DNA of 64,000 nt from Actinomadura spongiicola (GTDB lineage Bacteria; Actinomycetota; Actinomycetes; Streptosporangiales; Streptosporangiaceae), in contig NZ_QVNQ01000008.1 in NCBI RefSeq assembly GCF_003432485.1, positions 310,001 through 374,000 on the forward strand. The letters run 5' to 3'. The notes under the pieces are model-generated. The model saw nothing but the letters and a program-made list of their open reading frames with translations. It searched no databases and was not told the DNA's origin. Of this stretch, positions 8,974 through 18,036 are shown one piece after another; the first letter of the stretch is position 1, and each line of letters begins with the position of its first letter. A program made the position numbers and the translations under genes.

Positions 8974-9012
8974 GAAAGAGGCATTCCGAACGATATTCGG
9001 AATGCCTCTTTC
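8974..9012 (+). terminator. Perfect 17-bp hairpin after the beta-oxidation operon
   Basis: GAAAGAGGCATTCCGAA pairs with its exact complement across a five-base loop (CGATA). The stem is A/G-rich on the left, so the right arm ends CCTCTTTCT, a U-containing tail. It starts 18 bases after the stop and ends the fadA-fadB unit. The stem is less GC-rich than its surroundings. Confidence 0.85.
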
Positions 9013-9123
9013 TGTACGTCGCCCCACGTAACGGACATGACCTCCCGATGACCTGATCATAAAGTGCGCGCGTGCGGGCATGAGGTCGACGGCGATGTCA
9101 CCGGACGTGGAAGGGCACCGAGG

Positions 9124-10608
9124 ATGAACCTGCTCCGCACGAAGTCGGTCGAGCAGTCGATCCGCGACACGGAGGAGCCGGAACATCGGCTCCGCCGCGC
9201 CCTGTCCGCGCTCGACCTGACCGTGTTCGGCGTGGGCGTGATCATCGGGACGGGCATCTTCGTGCTGACCGGCCAGGTCGCCCGGGACAAGGCCGGGCCC
9301 GCGGTCGCGCTGTCGTTCATCCTCGCCGCCGTCGTGTGCGGCCTCGCCGCGCTCTGCTATGCCGAGTTCGCCTCGACCGTCCCCGTCGCCGGGTCGGCGT
9401 ACACGTTCTCCTACGCCACGCTCGGCGAGTTCCCGGCCTGGATCATCGGCTGGGACCTCATCCTGGAGATGGGCCTCGCCGCGGCGGTCGTCGCCGTCGG
9501 CTGGTCCGGCTACTTCGCCGCGCTGCTCGACGACATCGGCATCACGATCCCGGGGTCCATCGCCGACCCGCCGGGCGAGGGCGGGACGGTCAACGTCCCC
9601 GCGATCGCGCTCGTGCTCGCGGTCACGACGCTGCTGGTGATCGGCATCAAGATCTCCTCGCGGGTCAACGCGATCGTCGTCACCATCAAGGTGGCGGTGG
9701 TCCTGCTCGTCATCGTCGCCGGGCTGTTCTACGTCAAGGCCGACAACTACGACCCGTTCATCCCGCCGTCGCAGGCGGCCGAGGAGGTGGGCGGCCTCAA
9801 CGCGCCGCTCATGCAGGTGCTGTTCGGCTTCACGCCCGCCACCTACGGCTGGCTCGGCGTCTTCTCCGCCCTCGCGATCGTGTTCTTCGCCTACATCGGC
9901 TTCGACATCGTCGCCACCGCCGCCGAGGAGGCCAAACGCCCCCAGCGGGACCTGCCGATCGGGCTCATCGGCTCCCTCGTCATCACCGCGATCCTGTACG
10001 CGACCGTGTCCATCGTCGTCGTCGGGATGCAGAACTACTCGCGGCTCAGCACCGACGCGCCGCTCGCGGACGCGTTCAAGGCGAACGGGCATCCCGCGTA
10101 CGCCACCATCATCGACGTCGGCGCCGTCGCCGGACTCATCACCGTCGTGATGATCCTGCTGCTCGGCATGAGCCGCATCCTGTTCGCGATGAGCCGCGAC
10201 GGACTCCTGCCCGCCCGGCTGTCGGCCGTCCACCCGCGCTTCGGCACCCCCTACCGGGCCACCGTCATCATGGGCGTGATCGCCGCGGTGCTCGCCGGGT
10301 TCATCCCCCTCGCCGAACTCGCCGAACTCGTCAACATCGGCACGCTGTTCGCGTTCCTCGTCGTCTCGGTCGCCGTGGTGGTGATGCGCCGCACCCGCCC
10401 CGACCTGCCGCGTGCGTTCCGGACGCCCTGGGTGCCGGTCGTCCCCGCGCTGTCGGTCCTCGGCTGCCTCTTCGTGATGATCAACCTGCCGGTCGAGACA
10501 TGGCTGCGTTTCCTGGCGTGGATGGGCGTCGGCATCGTCGTCTACGCCCTGTACGGGGCCCGGAACAGCAGACTGCAGCGCTCCACCGGGACGCACGCGA
10601 AGAACTGA
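9124..10608 (+). CDS. APC-family amino-acid permease
   Basis: A 494-residue integral membrane transporter of the cationic amino-acid transporter-like branch of the APC superfamily, probably importing amino acids by proton symport or exchange. The N-terminal MNLLRTKSVEQSIRD leader and the substrate-binding helix 1 motif VIIGTGIFVLTG are characteristic; about 12 hydrophobic helices follow, including FFAYIGFDIVATAAEEAK for helix 6 and its following loop. I choose the ATG at 9124 because it gives the typical N-terminus; an open frame extends 20 codons upstream but lacks family features. It stands alone, between the fad terminator and fprA. Confidence 0.93.
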   Translation: MNLLRTKSVEQSIRDTEEPEHRLRRALSALDLTVFGVGVIIGTGIFVLTGQVARDKAGPAVALSFILAAVVCGLAALCYAEFASTVPVAGSAYTFSYATLGEFPAWIIGWDLILEMGLAAAVVAVGWSGYFAALLDDIGITIPGSIADPPGEGGTVNVPAIALVLAVTTLLVIGIKISSRVNAIVVTIKVAVVLLVIVAGLFYVKADNYDPFIPPSQAAEEVGGLNAPLMQVLFGFTPATYGWLGVFSALAIVFFAYIGFDIVATAAEEAKRPQRDLPIGLIGSLVITAILYATVSIVVVGMQNYSRLSTDAPLADAFKANGHPAYATIIDVGAVAGLITVVMILLLGMSRILFAMSRDGLLPARLSAVHPRFGTPYRATVIMGVIAAVLAGFIPLAELAELVNIGTLFAFLVVSVAVVVMRRTRPDLPRAFRTPWVPVVPALSVLGCLFVMINLPVETWLRFLAWMGVGIVVYALYGARNSRLQRSTGTHAKN

Positions 10609-10670
10609 CGTCCCGCCCCGGTCCGCCACGTGGGATTCAACGGTGTCGTTTCGGCCGTCGGGTGGGCACA

Positions 10671-12044
10671 ATGGCGCCCATGGCACCTCCACTGCTCGTC
10701 GCGGTGATCGGCTCCGGGCCCGCGGGAATCTACGCCGCCGAGGCGCTCGTCAAACAGACCGGCGGGGACGTCCGCGTGGACCTGTTCGACCGGCTGCCGT
10801 CCCCCTACGGGCTGGTGCGCTACGGCGTCGCGCCCGACCACACGTCGATCAAGTCGATCGCCCGGTACCTGCAGAAGGTGCTGGAGAACCCGGCCGTGAG
10901 GTTCTTCGGCTGCGTCGAGCTCGGCCGCGACCTCGGCCGCGCCGACCTGCTGGAGTGCTACGACGCCGTCATCTACTCCACCGGCGCCATGGTCGACCGG
11001 CACCTGCGGATCCCCGGCGAGGACCTGCCCGGCAGCGTCGCCGCGACCGACTTCGTCAACTGGTACTGCGGGCATCCCGACGCCGCCGAGCACGCCTTCG
11101 ACCTGTCGGTCGAGGAGGTCGCGGTGATCGGCGTCGGGAACGTGGCCGTCGACGTCGTCCGGATCCTCGCCAAGTCGGCGGACGAGCTGCGCGCGACCGA
11201 CGTCCCCGAGGAGGTCATCGAGGCGCTGGCGCGCAGCCGCGTCAGGCGCGTCCACATGATCGGGCGGCGGGGGCCCGCGCAGGCCAAGTTCACCACCAAG
11301 GAGGCCCGGGAACTCGGCGAGCTGGAGAACGCGGGCATCCACGTCAGCCCCGCCGACATGGACCTCGACCCCGCGAGCGCCGAACTCGCCGAGACCGACC
11401 GGCACGTCCGCGGCAACATCAAGGTCCTGAACGGCTGGACGGCCGAACCGCCCGCCGACCGGCCCCGCCGCATCGACGTGCGGTTCTGGCGCGCCCCCGT
11501 CGAGATCATCGGCACCGACCGGGTCGAGGGCCTGCGCCTGGAGCGGACCCGGCTGGACGACACCGGCCGCGTCACCGGCACCGGCGAGTTCGAGACGCTG
11601 CCCGTCGGCATGGTGCTGCGGTCGGTCGGCTACCAGAGCGTCCCGCTGGACGGCGTCCCGTTCGACGAACGCAGCTCCACCGTGCCGAACGACGGTGGCC
11701 GCGTCCTCGGCCCCGACGGCGTCGTCCCCCGCGAGTACGTCGCCGGGTGGATCAAACGCGGGCCGACGGGAGTCGTCGGCACCAACAAGTCCGACGCCGC
11801 CGAGACCGTCCGCAACCTCCTCGAAGACCTGCTGGACGGGGCCGTGCGCACACCGCCGAAGCGGACCATCGAGGAACTGCTGGAGTCGCGCGTGGCGTCG
11901 CACAACCTGCGGGCCGTCACCTACGACGACTGGCTCAACCTCGACGCCGCCGAGATCGCCCTCGCCCGCAGGCTCGACCGCGGCGAACGGGTCAAGCTGG
12001 CCCGCTGGGACGCGATGACGTCCGCGTGCCACACCCGTAAATAA
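10671..12044 (+). CDS. fprA: NADPH-ferredoxin/adrenodoxin reductase, FprA type
   Basis: A 457-residue flavoenzyme moving electrons from NADPH to ferredoxin, for cytochromes P450 or other acceptors. The FAD motif VIGSGPAGIYAAEAL, the conserved SPYGLVRYGVAPDH, the NADP-binding segment VIGVGNVAVDVVRIL and RRGPAQAKFT, plus the C-terminal AGWIKRGPTGVVGTNK, match mitochondrial adrenodoxin reductase and mycobacterial FprA. Two in-frame ATG codons lie nine bases apart; I use the first because GGTGGG lies shortly upstream. No ferredoxin or P450 gene is adjacent, so the partner is unknown. The long open frame before it overlaps the permease and is not coding. Confidence 0.94.
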   Translation: MAPMAPPLLVAVIGSGPAGIYAAEALVKQTGGDVRVDLFDRLPSPYGLVRYGVAPDHTSIKSIARYLQKVLENPAVRFFGCVELGRDLGRADLLECYDAVIYSTGAMVDRHLRIPGEDLPGSVAATDFVNWYCGHPDAAEHAFDLSVEEVAVIGVGNVAVDVVRILAKSADELRATDVPEEVIEALARSRVRRVHMIGRRGPAQAKFTTKEARELGELENAGIHVSPADMDLDPASAELAETDRHVRGNIKVLNGWTAEPPADRPRRIDVRFWRAPVEIIGTDRVEGLRLERTRLDDTGRVTGTGEFETLPVGMVLRSVGYQSVPLDGVPFDERSSTVPNDGGRVLGPDGVVPREYVAGWIKRGPTGVVGTNKSDAAETVRNLLEDLLDGAVRTPPKRTIEELLESRVASHNLRAVTYDDWLNLDAAEIALARRLDRGERVKLARWDAMTSACHTRK

Positions 12045-12106
12045 TCCGGCCGCGCCGCGATATCCGACCCGGAAGGTAGTGACGAGACCGTCACTCTGGC
12101 GCTACG

Positions 12107-12481
12107 GTGCGGCCTGTGACCGGCGGTCCGCAACTGTACGGGTTCCCTCCACCCGAAACGGTCCCCGACCTCAGGTGGCTCGGCCCCGACTACGTTTCCG
12201 TGCTCGTGCGCGACCTGACGCGGGGCCTCCTGCGCCAGGACCCGCGCACGTCCGTCATGGGCGTCCGGTGCGAGGGCGAGCCCCGACTCGACCCCCTGGT
12301 CGACACCTCCGGCGTCATCCGCGCGCACGACGCGTGCTTCCCGCTCCAGGTCTTCGTCCGCGACGGCTCGGGACGCCTGTGGCGCCTGCGCGGACGATGG
12401 ACGTACTCGGGCCGAGGACTCGGCACGTCCGCGGCGTCCATCACCCACTCCTGGCATCTGCTGTCCGCCGAGGGCGTCTAG
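12107..12481 (+). CDS. Hypothetical protein, about 124 residues
   Basis: I do not recognise this protein. It has no signal peptide or membrane segment. It reads PDLRWLGPDYVSVLVRDL near the start, later HDACFPLQVFVRDGSGRLW, and LRGRWTYSGRG with THSWHLLS at the end; the alternating hydrophobic pattern suggests a small beta-rich domain. Two GTG starts are possible (12107 and 12116) and neither has a good ribosome site, so the start is uncertain. A short inverted repeat (AGTGAC and GTCACT, 12078-12095) lies just upstream. Codon positions show the usual GC bias and the complementary frames give no recognisable product, which is why I list it. Confidence 0.5.
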   Translation: MRPVTGGPQLYGFPPPETVPDLRWLGPDYVSVLVRDLTRGLLRQDPRTSVMGVRCEGEPRLDPLVDTSGVIRAHDACFPLQVFVRDGSGRLWRLRGRWTYSGRGLGTSAASITHSWHLLSAEGV

Positions 12482-12539
12482 AGCATGTGTCGAAGTGCCT
12501 CACACCGCACGCGAACGCGTGGCCCGGGACTGAAAAACA

Positions 12540-14480
12540 CTAATCCCGGTCGGAGGTCTCCCGGTCCGACGCCTCGGCCGGGGCGTGCGCCTCGGTCGAG
12601 GTGATCCGCGCGGTGTGCTCGGTGATGTCGCGGGCCAGCGCCTGCGGTGTCAGGCCGATGTCGACGAGGATCTCACCGCGTGCGGCGTGGTCGAGGAACT
12701 CCTGCGGGATGCCGAACGTGCGGATCGGCGCGTCGACCTCGGCGTCGCGCAGCAGCCGGGCGACGGCGTCGCCGACGGCGCCGGCGCGGCCGTTGTCCTC
12801 CGCGACGGCGACGAGCGAATGCTCGCGGGCCAGGCCGGCGAGCGCCGGGTCGAGCGGCTTCACCCACCGCGGGTCGACGACGGTGACGCCGATGCCCTGC
12901 GCGGCGATGAGCTCGGCGGCCTCCATCACCGCGGTCCCCAGCGCTCCCACCGCGACGAGCAGGACGCGGGCGCCGTTGGAGCCGTCGTGGCGGGCCAGCA
13001 CGTCCATGGTGCCGACCGTGTCGATCGCTTCGATGTCGTCGGCGGCGGGACCCTTCGGGTACCGGATCGCGGTCGGGCCGTCCGACACGGCGACGCACTC
13101 GCGCAGCAGCTCGCGCAGCCGGGCGCCGTCCCGCGGCACGGCGACGCGCATCCCGGGGACGAGCTGGAGAATCGACATGTCCCACATGCCGTTGTGGCTG
13201 GGACCGTCGTCACCGGTCACGCCCGAACGGTCCAGCGCGAACGTGACGGCCTGCCCGTGCAGCGCCGTGTCCATGAGGACCTGGTCGAACGCACGGTTCA
13301 GGAACGTCGCGTACACGGCCACGACCGGGTGCAGGCCGCCCATCGCCAGCCCCGTCGCGGACGTGACGGCGTGCTGCTCGGCGATGCCGACGTCGAAGAT
13401 GCGGTCGGGGAACGCCTCGGCGAACGGGGCGAGGCCCACCGGGTGGAGCATCGCGGCGGTGATGCCGACCACGTCGCCGCGCTCGCGGCCGATCGCCACC
13501 ATCTCTTCGCCGAAGATGCTCGTCCAGGCGGGGCCGCCCTTCTTGCGGACGAACTCGCCCGTGGCGGGGTCGAACGCGCCGCCGCCGTGCATGCAGTCCT
13601 CGTCGTCGTTCTCCGCCGGGGCGTAGCCGCGCCCCTTCGTGGTGATGCAGTGCACGATGACGGGACGGCCGAACCCGCGGGCCCGGCGCAGCGCGCGTTC
13701 GACGGCGTCCTCGTCGTGACCGTCGATCGGGCCGACGTACTTGATGCCGAGGTCCTCGAACATGGCCTGCGGTTGCAGGACGTCCTTGATGCCCTTCTTG
13801 ATGCCGTGCAGCGCCTCGTAGGTGATGCCGCCGAGGACCGGGGCGCGCGGCACGGTCTTCTTGATGAGGCTGAGCGCGTTCTCGTAGCCCTGCGTGACCC
13901 GCAGGTCGGCGAGGTGGGACGCGAGTCCGCCGATCGTCGGCGCGTACGAGCGGCCGTTGTCGTTGACGACGATGATGACCGGACGGTCGGCGCCCGCCGC
14001 GATGTTGTTGAGCGCCTCCCAGCACATGCCGCCCGTCAGCGCGCCGTCCCCGACGACCGCGACCACGGCCCGGTCGTCCTCACCGCGGAGCTGGAACGCC
14101 TTGGCGAACCCGTCGGCGTACGACAGCGCGGTCGACGCGTGCGAGTTCTCGATGATGTCGTGCTCGGACTCGGCGCGGCTGGGGTAGCCCGACAGCCCGC
14201 CGCGCCGGCGCAGCCGGTCGAAGTCGTGCCGCCCGGTCAGCAGCTTGTGCACGTACGCCTGATGCCCGGTGTCGAACAGGAACTTGTCGTGCGGCGAGTC
14301 GAACACCCGGTGCAACGCGATCGTCAGTTCGACCGCGCCGAGGTTGGGACCCAGGTGGCCGCCCGTCTTGGAGACCGCCTGGACGAGGAACTCGCGGATC
14401 TCCTCCGCGAGTTGAGACAGTTGAGCGGCGTCCAGTCGTTTGAGGTCCCCCGGACCCGAGATCGACTCCAGCAAGCTCAC
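12540..14480 (-). CDS. dxs: 1-deoxy-D-xylulose-5-phosphate synthase
   Basis: A 646-residue thiamine-diphosphate enzyme that condenses pyruvate and glyceraldehyde 3-phosphate, the first step of the MEP isoprenoid pathway. Evidence: N-terminal DLKRLDAAQLSQLAEEIREFL, HLGPNLGAVELTIALH, the ThDP motif GDGALTGGMCWEALNN, the catalytic Glu region VGIAEQHAVTSA, and the transketolase C-domain. Length is normal. The C-terminal ~20 residues are acidic and variable. ATG start follows a GGAGGAGTTGA-like ribosome site. It is divergent from idi, so both C5-unit genes share a control region; the hopanoid operon 12 kb away is the likely consumer. Confidence 0.97.
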   Translation of the reverse strand: MSLLESISGPGDLKRLDAAQLSQLAEEIREFLVQAVSKTGGHLGPNLGAVELTIALHRVFDSPHDKFLFDTGHQAYVHKLLTGRHDFDRLRRRGGLSGYPSRAESEHDIIENSHASTALSYADGFAKAFQLRGEDDRAVVAVVGDGALTGGMCWEALNNIAAGADRPVIIVVNDNGRSYAPTIGGLASHLADLRVTQGYENALSLIKKTVPRAPVLGGITYEALHGIKKGIKDVLQPQAMFEDLGIKYVGPIDGHDEDAVERALRRARGFGRPVIVHCITTKGRGYAPAENDDEDCMHGGGAFDPATGEFVRKKGGPAWTSIFGEEMVAIGRERGDVVGITAAMLHPVGLAPFAEAFPDRIFDVGIAEQHAVTSATGLAMGGLHPVVAVYATFLNRAFDQVLMDTALHGQAVTFALDRSGVTGDDGPSHNGMWDMSILQLVPGMRVAVPRDGARLRELLRECVAVSDGPTAIRYPKGPAADDIEAIDTVGTMDVLARHDGSNGARVLLVAVGALGTAVMEAAELIAAQGIGVTVVDPRWVKPLDPALAGLAREHSLVAVAEDNGRAGAVGDAVARLLRDAEVDAPIRTFGIPQEFLDHAARGEILVDIGLTPQALARDITEHTARITSTEAHAPAEASDRETSDRD

Positions 14481-14624
14481 TCGCTCTCAACTCCTCCGTC
14501 GCGTCTCCCCCGGCACGGGCCGTTCCGAGTTTAATCCCGGTTCGCCCACGACGCGCCGGAGACCCACGCCCACCGCGCCGCGAAACGACTGACCCCGACC
14601 CCCCGCATGGGGTAGTAAGAAAGC

Positions 14625-15203
14625 ATGGTCGTCGAAGAGATCGTGCTGCTCAACGCGGACGACGAGGCCGTCGGGACGGCTCCGAAACACGCGAGCCATC
14701 ACACCGACACGCCCTACCACCTGGCATTTTCATGCTATGTCGTCGATACGGAGGGTCGCGTTCTGATCACTCAGCGCGCCCTAGGAAAACGGACATTCCC
14801 GGGCGTATGGACGGGAAGCTGCTGCGGCCACCCCGGCCCCGGCGAGGGTCTCCGCGACGCCGTCCTCCGGCGACTGCGCGACGAACTCGGCCTCCCGGGC
14901 GCGGACCTCACCTCCGTCCTGCCCCGGTTCCAGTACCGGGCCGTCGCGGGGGACGGGACCGTCGAGAACGAACGCTGCCCGGTCGTCCGTGCCACCGTCC
15001 CCGCGCACGGGGCCGTCCACCCGAACCCCGAGGAGGTCGAACGCGCCGAGTGGTGGACCTGGGAGCGCTGCCTGGAGCTCACCGAACGACCCGAGGCTTC
15101 ACCCTGGTACCGCCTCCAACTCGCCGAACTCGCGCCGCTCGGCGCGCCCCGAGACTGGCCGGACGCGGGACGGCACGACCTGCCCCCCGCCCTGAGCTGG
15201 TAG
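14625..15203 (+). CDS. idi: Isopentenyl-diphosphate delta-isomerase, type I
   Basis: A 192-residue Nudix-fold metalloenzyme interconverting isopentenyl and dimethylallyl diphosphate. Key residues match the type I family at nearly the same numbering as E. coli Idi: His25 and His32 (YHLAFSCYV), catalytic Cys67 in GSCCGHP, His69, and Glu114/Glu116 in VENERCPV. The end SPWYRLQL is also typical. It lies divergent from dxs with a 144-base gap; both supply polyprenyl substrates. Start ATG is preceded by AGTAAGAAAGC, a weak ribosome site. Confidence 0.96.
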   Translation: MVVEEIVLLNADDEAVGTAPKHASHHTDTPYHLAFSCYVVDTEGRVLITQRALGKRTFPGVWTGSCCGHPGPGEGLRDAVLRRLRDELGLPGADLTSVLPRFQYRAVAGDGTVENERCPVVRATVPAHGAVHPNPEEVERAEWWTWERCLELTERPEASPWYRLQLAELAPLGAPRDWPDAGRHDLPPALSW

Positions 15204-15455
15204 CCGGAAGCCCCACCGGCCCCGTCAACCACTCGGCCACCTCGCGCGTCACACGGATGATCAGAGGAGAGACCGCACCGGGAATCGAACGGACGTCCGA
15301 TATTCCGGGGCGGCAGCGACCCGCTCACCTCCTCCACTGGAATTTCCGTCGGGATGCGCCTAACCTCTCGGGCATCACTGCGCGGTGTACCGGCGTCTCG
15401 CCGGGCCTCGGGGGATCCCGTGGCGGTGGAGAAGGCGAGCACTGGAGGTGACCGC

Positions 15456-15884
15456 GTGCAGGCGATCAGTGTTCAGCAGCCCTGGGCTTTCGCGATCGCG
15501 CGAGGCGGCAAGTCCGTCTCGAACCAGGGCATGCCGACCGCCTACCGCGGCCCGCTCCTCGTCCACGCGTCCATGCGCGTCGACCTGAAGGCCTGCGACT
15601 CCCCGCTCATCCAGGCCGCCGGCTGGGACCCCCGCGACCCCCTGGCGACCATCGGCGCCGTCATCGCCGTCGCCGACCTCGACCACGTCTGCTCGCCCAC
15701 CGACATCTGCGACTGCGGCCCCTGGGCGGAACCCGGAATGCACCACTGGCACCTCAGCGAGGTCCGCGCCCTCCCCCGCCCCATCGTGGCCCTCGGCCGC
15801 CCCGGCCTCTGGGAACCGAAACCGTCCCTCGTCACCGCGGTCACCACGATGTTCACCACCGCCGCCCTCAACAACGCCACCTGA
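15456..15884 (+). CDS. ASCH-domain-like small protein
   Basis: A 142-residue cytoplasmic protein. The start QAISVQQPWAFAIARGGKSV matches the ASCH/PUA-like opening (ALSIxQPWAxxIxxGxKxxE type), and YRGPLLVHAS plus TIGAVIAVADLDHVC continue that pattern; HHWHLSEVRALPRPI is the usual last strand. ASCH domains resemble RNA-binding PUA folds and some cleave modified nucleosides, but no activity can be assigned here. The GTG start has GGAGG eight bases upstream; upstream in-frame codons lack this. A CDCG motif gives a few cysteines. A 250-base gap separates it from idi and contains only a short dyad near 15280-15308. Confidence 0.7.
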   Translation: MQAISVQQPWAFAIARGGKSVSNQGMPTAYRGPLLVHASMRVDLKACDSPLIQAAGWDPRDPLATIGAVIAVADLDHVCSPTDICDCGPWAEPGMHHWHLSEVRALPRPIVALGRPGLWEPKPSLVTAVTTMFTTAALNNAT

Positions 15885-15975
15885 GAGTAAAGAGACCGCT
15901 ACGCTAGGTCGCGACACTCGGGCGGGGTAATCTGGTGCCTGCATGGATCTGTCATGCCACCAACGGGAGCGGAAC

Positions 15976-16602
15976 ATGAGCGTCGCGCACGATCATGGCG
16001 GGCATGGCCCGTACACGGTGGAAGACCTGCACGCCCGAGAGGACGAAGGCCGAGGCCTGGAACTCGAGGACGGGTGGCTGATCGAGGTGTCTGCGAGCTC
16101 GCCGCACAACTGGGTGTCGATGCATCTCTGGGAGCTCCTGAAAGCCGCCGCCGCGAACGCCGAGGTATTCGTCGCTCTCGGTGGCGAATGGGAGATCAGC
16201 ACCCCCGCGGGCATTCGCAAACCAGATCTCTTCGTGGTGCCCAAGAGCATGGCGCGCGCATCGATCGTGAACCGCGACCCGGTCATCATCCCGGGTTCGG
16301 AGCTACTTCTCGTCGTCGAGGTGATCTCCCCCGGTAGCGGGAGCGAACGGACCGACCGTGTGAAGAAGCTCAGCGATTACGCCGCGATCGGGATTCCGCA
16401 GTACTGGATCGTCGAGTTCACTCCGCTACCCAAGGTCCAGGTTTTCGTCCTCGACCAAGACGGCACATCCTATTGGCCGGGAGGCGTAGGTACCTACCGC
16501 CTGGACCGGACGGTGGAAGCCGGGGAGACGCTGGACGCCAAGATCGAAGCCGAGAAGCCGTTCACCGTCCGGTTCGACCCGCAGACGCTCACGGAGTTCT
16601 GA
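15976..16602 (+). CDS. Uma2-family PD-(D/E)XK nuclease-like protein
   Basis: A 208-residue member of the Uma2/DUF820 family. The fold is indicated by the order: ELEDGWLIEVSASSPHNW, EWEISTPAGIRKPDLFVV, the acidic strand LLLVVEVISPGSGS, and DRVKKLSDYAAIGIPQYWIV. The Asp in KPDLFVV, Glu in VVEV and Lys in KKLSDY are the expected catalytic set, so the nuclease centre looks intact. Biological role of these abundant proteins is not established. I start at the ATG with GGAGCGGA just upstream and not eleven codons earlier. The gene has visibly lower GC than its neighbours, consistent with transfer, and its 3' end overlaps the convergent mug gene by 14 bases. Confidence 0.85.
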   Translation: MSVAHDHGGHGPYTVEDLHAREDEGRGLELEDGWLIEVSASSPHNWVSMHLWELLKAAAANAEVFVALGGEWEISTPAGIRKPDLFVVPKSMARASIVNRDPVIIPGSELLLVVEVISPGSGSERTDRVKKLSDYAAIGIPQYWIVEFTPLPKVQVFVLDQDGTSYWPGGVGTYRLDRTVEAGETLDAKIEAEKPFTVRFDPQTLTEF

Positions 16603-17152
16603 GAGCGTCGGCGGCCTCGCGGAGGCGGGTGAACTCGGCGGCGATGCGGGCGAGGGGCCAGGACGCGTTGAGGCCGCTCGGGTTTGGAAGGACCCAGACT
16701 CTCGCGGGGCCGAACATGTCGTCCTGCGGGCCGATCTGGGTGCGAGGGCGGCCGAAGGCGGTGCGGTAGGCGGTGACGCCCGCGACGGCGAGGTAGGCCG
16801 GACGGTACCGCTCGACGAGGGCGGTGAGGCGGCGTCCGCCCTCGCGCAGTTCCGTGTCGGTCAGCTCGTCGGCGCGGGCCGTGGTGCGGTGCGCCAGGTT
16901 GGTGATGCCGAGCCCGTAGGAGGGCAGCAGGTCCTGCTCGGACGGGTCCAGAAGGCGGTCGGTGAAGCCCGAACGGTACAGGGCGGGCCAGAACCGGTTG
17001 CCGGGCCGGGCGAAGTGGTGGCCGGTGGCGCCCGAGTAGAGACCGGGGTTGATGCCGCTGAACAGGACCCGGAGCGTCCCACCGTCCGGAGGCAGGACGT
17101 CGGGGATGACACGGTCGCGGGCGGCCTCCAGATCGGCCTTCGTGGGGCGCAT
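16589..17152 (-). CDS. mug: G/U mismatch-specific uracil/thymine-DNA glycosylase
   Basis: A 187-residue DNA-repair glycosylase of the Mug/TDG branch. The catalytic segment FSGINPGLYSGATGHHFARPGNRFW holds the key Asn of GINPG and the FARPGNRFW loop (quoted in part below family length), and the second motif VLPNPSGLNASW is the insertion loop. It removes uracil or ethenocytosine from mismatches. Start ATG shares one base with the stop of the TauE gene (TGATG), so it is translated from the same mRNA; the pairing with a transporter has no obvious logic. Ends inside the 3' end of the Uma2 gene on the other strand. Confidence 0.92.
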   Translation of the reverse strand: MRPTKADLEAARDRVIPDVLPPDGGTLRVLFSGINPGLYSGATGHHFARPGNRFWPALYRSGFTDRLLDPSEQDLLPSYGLGITNLAHRTTARADELTDTELREGGRRLTALVERYRPAYLAVAGVTAYRTAFGRPRTQIGPQDDMFGPARVWVLPNPSGLNASWPLARIAAEFTRLREAADALRTP

Positions 17153-17871
17153 CAGATCAGGTTACGGGCGATGAGGGCCACCGCGGACGCGCCCACGACG
17201 ACGAGGAGCGCGAGGCGGAGGCGTCCGGCGTCCAGGTAGCCGCGCAGCGGCCCGGCGAGAACGAACCCGGCCAGGACGAACGGCAGCAGTTCCAGACCCG
17301 CGGTGATCTGCCGGGCGGGTAGCTGCCCGGCGGCGGCGAGGGTCGCCAGCGACAGCATCGCGCCCGCGACGAAGAACACGGCGAGGGTCGCGCGGACGCG
17401 GGGTCCGCTCTCCCGCTGGTACAGCAGGGCGAGCGGTGGGCCGCCGATGCCGGACGCCGTGCCGGTGGCACCGGAGATGACCCCGGCGGTGGTGAGGGTC
17501 CCCCGGTTCCTCGGCACCTCCCGCGACCAGGTGGTGGCGGCGAGCGCGGCGAGGACGACGACGCCGATGACGATGCCGAGGGCGCGGGCGGGAACGGCCG
17601 CGACGAGCAGGACGCCGAGCGGTGTTCCGGCGACGCGGCCGCCGAACGCCCAGCCGAGACCGCGCAGGTCGGCGTCCCGTACCTCCTGGGTGAGGGTCGC
17701 GAGCGGCAGAACCGCGGCGACCACGAGGATCGCCCCCGGCATCAGCGACGGGAACAGCATCGTCACGATCGGGGTCGCGACCAACCCGACGCCCAGACCG
17801 ACGCTGCTCTGGACGATCGCGCCGACCAGCGCGGCCAGCCCGCCGATCAGGAGGAAGTCAAGATCCGGCAC
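17152..17871 (-). CDS. TauE/SafE-family membrane permease
   Basis: A 239-residue protein made almost wholly of hydrophobic helices (about seven or eight). It has the family repeats GLAALVGAIVQSSVGLGVGLVATP in the first half and VISGATGTASGIGGPPLALL in the second, the two inverted halves of TauE/SafE anion transporters (sulfite, sulfoacetate, or other organic anions). The true substrate cannot be read. First gene of a two-gene unit with mug. ATG start; a 165-base gap upstream separates it from the divergent membrane gene. Confidence 0.88.
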   Translation of the reverse strand: MPDLDFLLIGGLAALVGAIVQSSVGLGVGLVATPIVTMLFPSLMPGAILVVAAVLPLATLTQEVRDADLRGLGWAFGGRVAGTPLGVLLVAAVPARALGIVIGVVVLAALAATTWSREVPRNRGTLTTAGVISGATGTASGIGGPPLALLYQRESGPRVRATLAVFFVAGAMLSLATLAAAGQLPARQITAGLELLPFVLAGFVLAGPLRGYLDAGRLRLALLVVVGASAVALIARNLI

Positions 17872-18036
17872 GCCGTAGAACGGTACAGGCCGCTGGAAAC
17901 GGACGTTCTGCCGCTGTCTCCGGCGGTCCGGGTCGATCTATCCTTGCGGTCGGTGCGGCGCGTCCCCGGGAGGATGCCCGCGACTGAGCGGGCCCGAGGG
18001 TGACAGTTCGCCGCCGCCCCCGAGGAGGCGATCGCC

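Noticed and set aside
7657..10692. Long minus-strand open frame of about 1000 codons
   Set aside because: It runs antisense to fadB and the APC permease; its sequence is Arg/Asp/Gly-rich without domain motifs, a normal by-product of high GC.
12585..14534. Plus-strand open frame opposite dxs
   Set aside because: dxs has all family motifs; the antisense product is low-complexity and Arg/Val-rich.
15270..15310. tRNA-like T-loop (GGGAATCGAAC) in the idi to ASCH gap
   Set aside because: The T-stem does not pair, and no acceptor, D or anticodon arm can be built; it is part of a short dyad instead.
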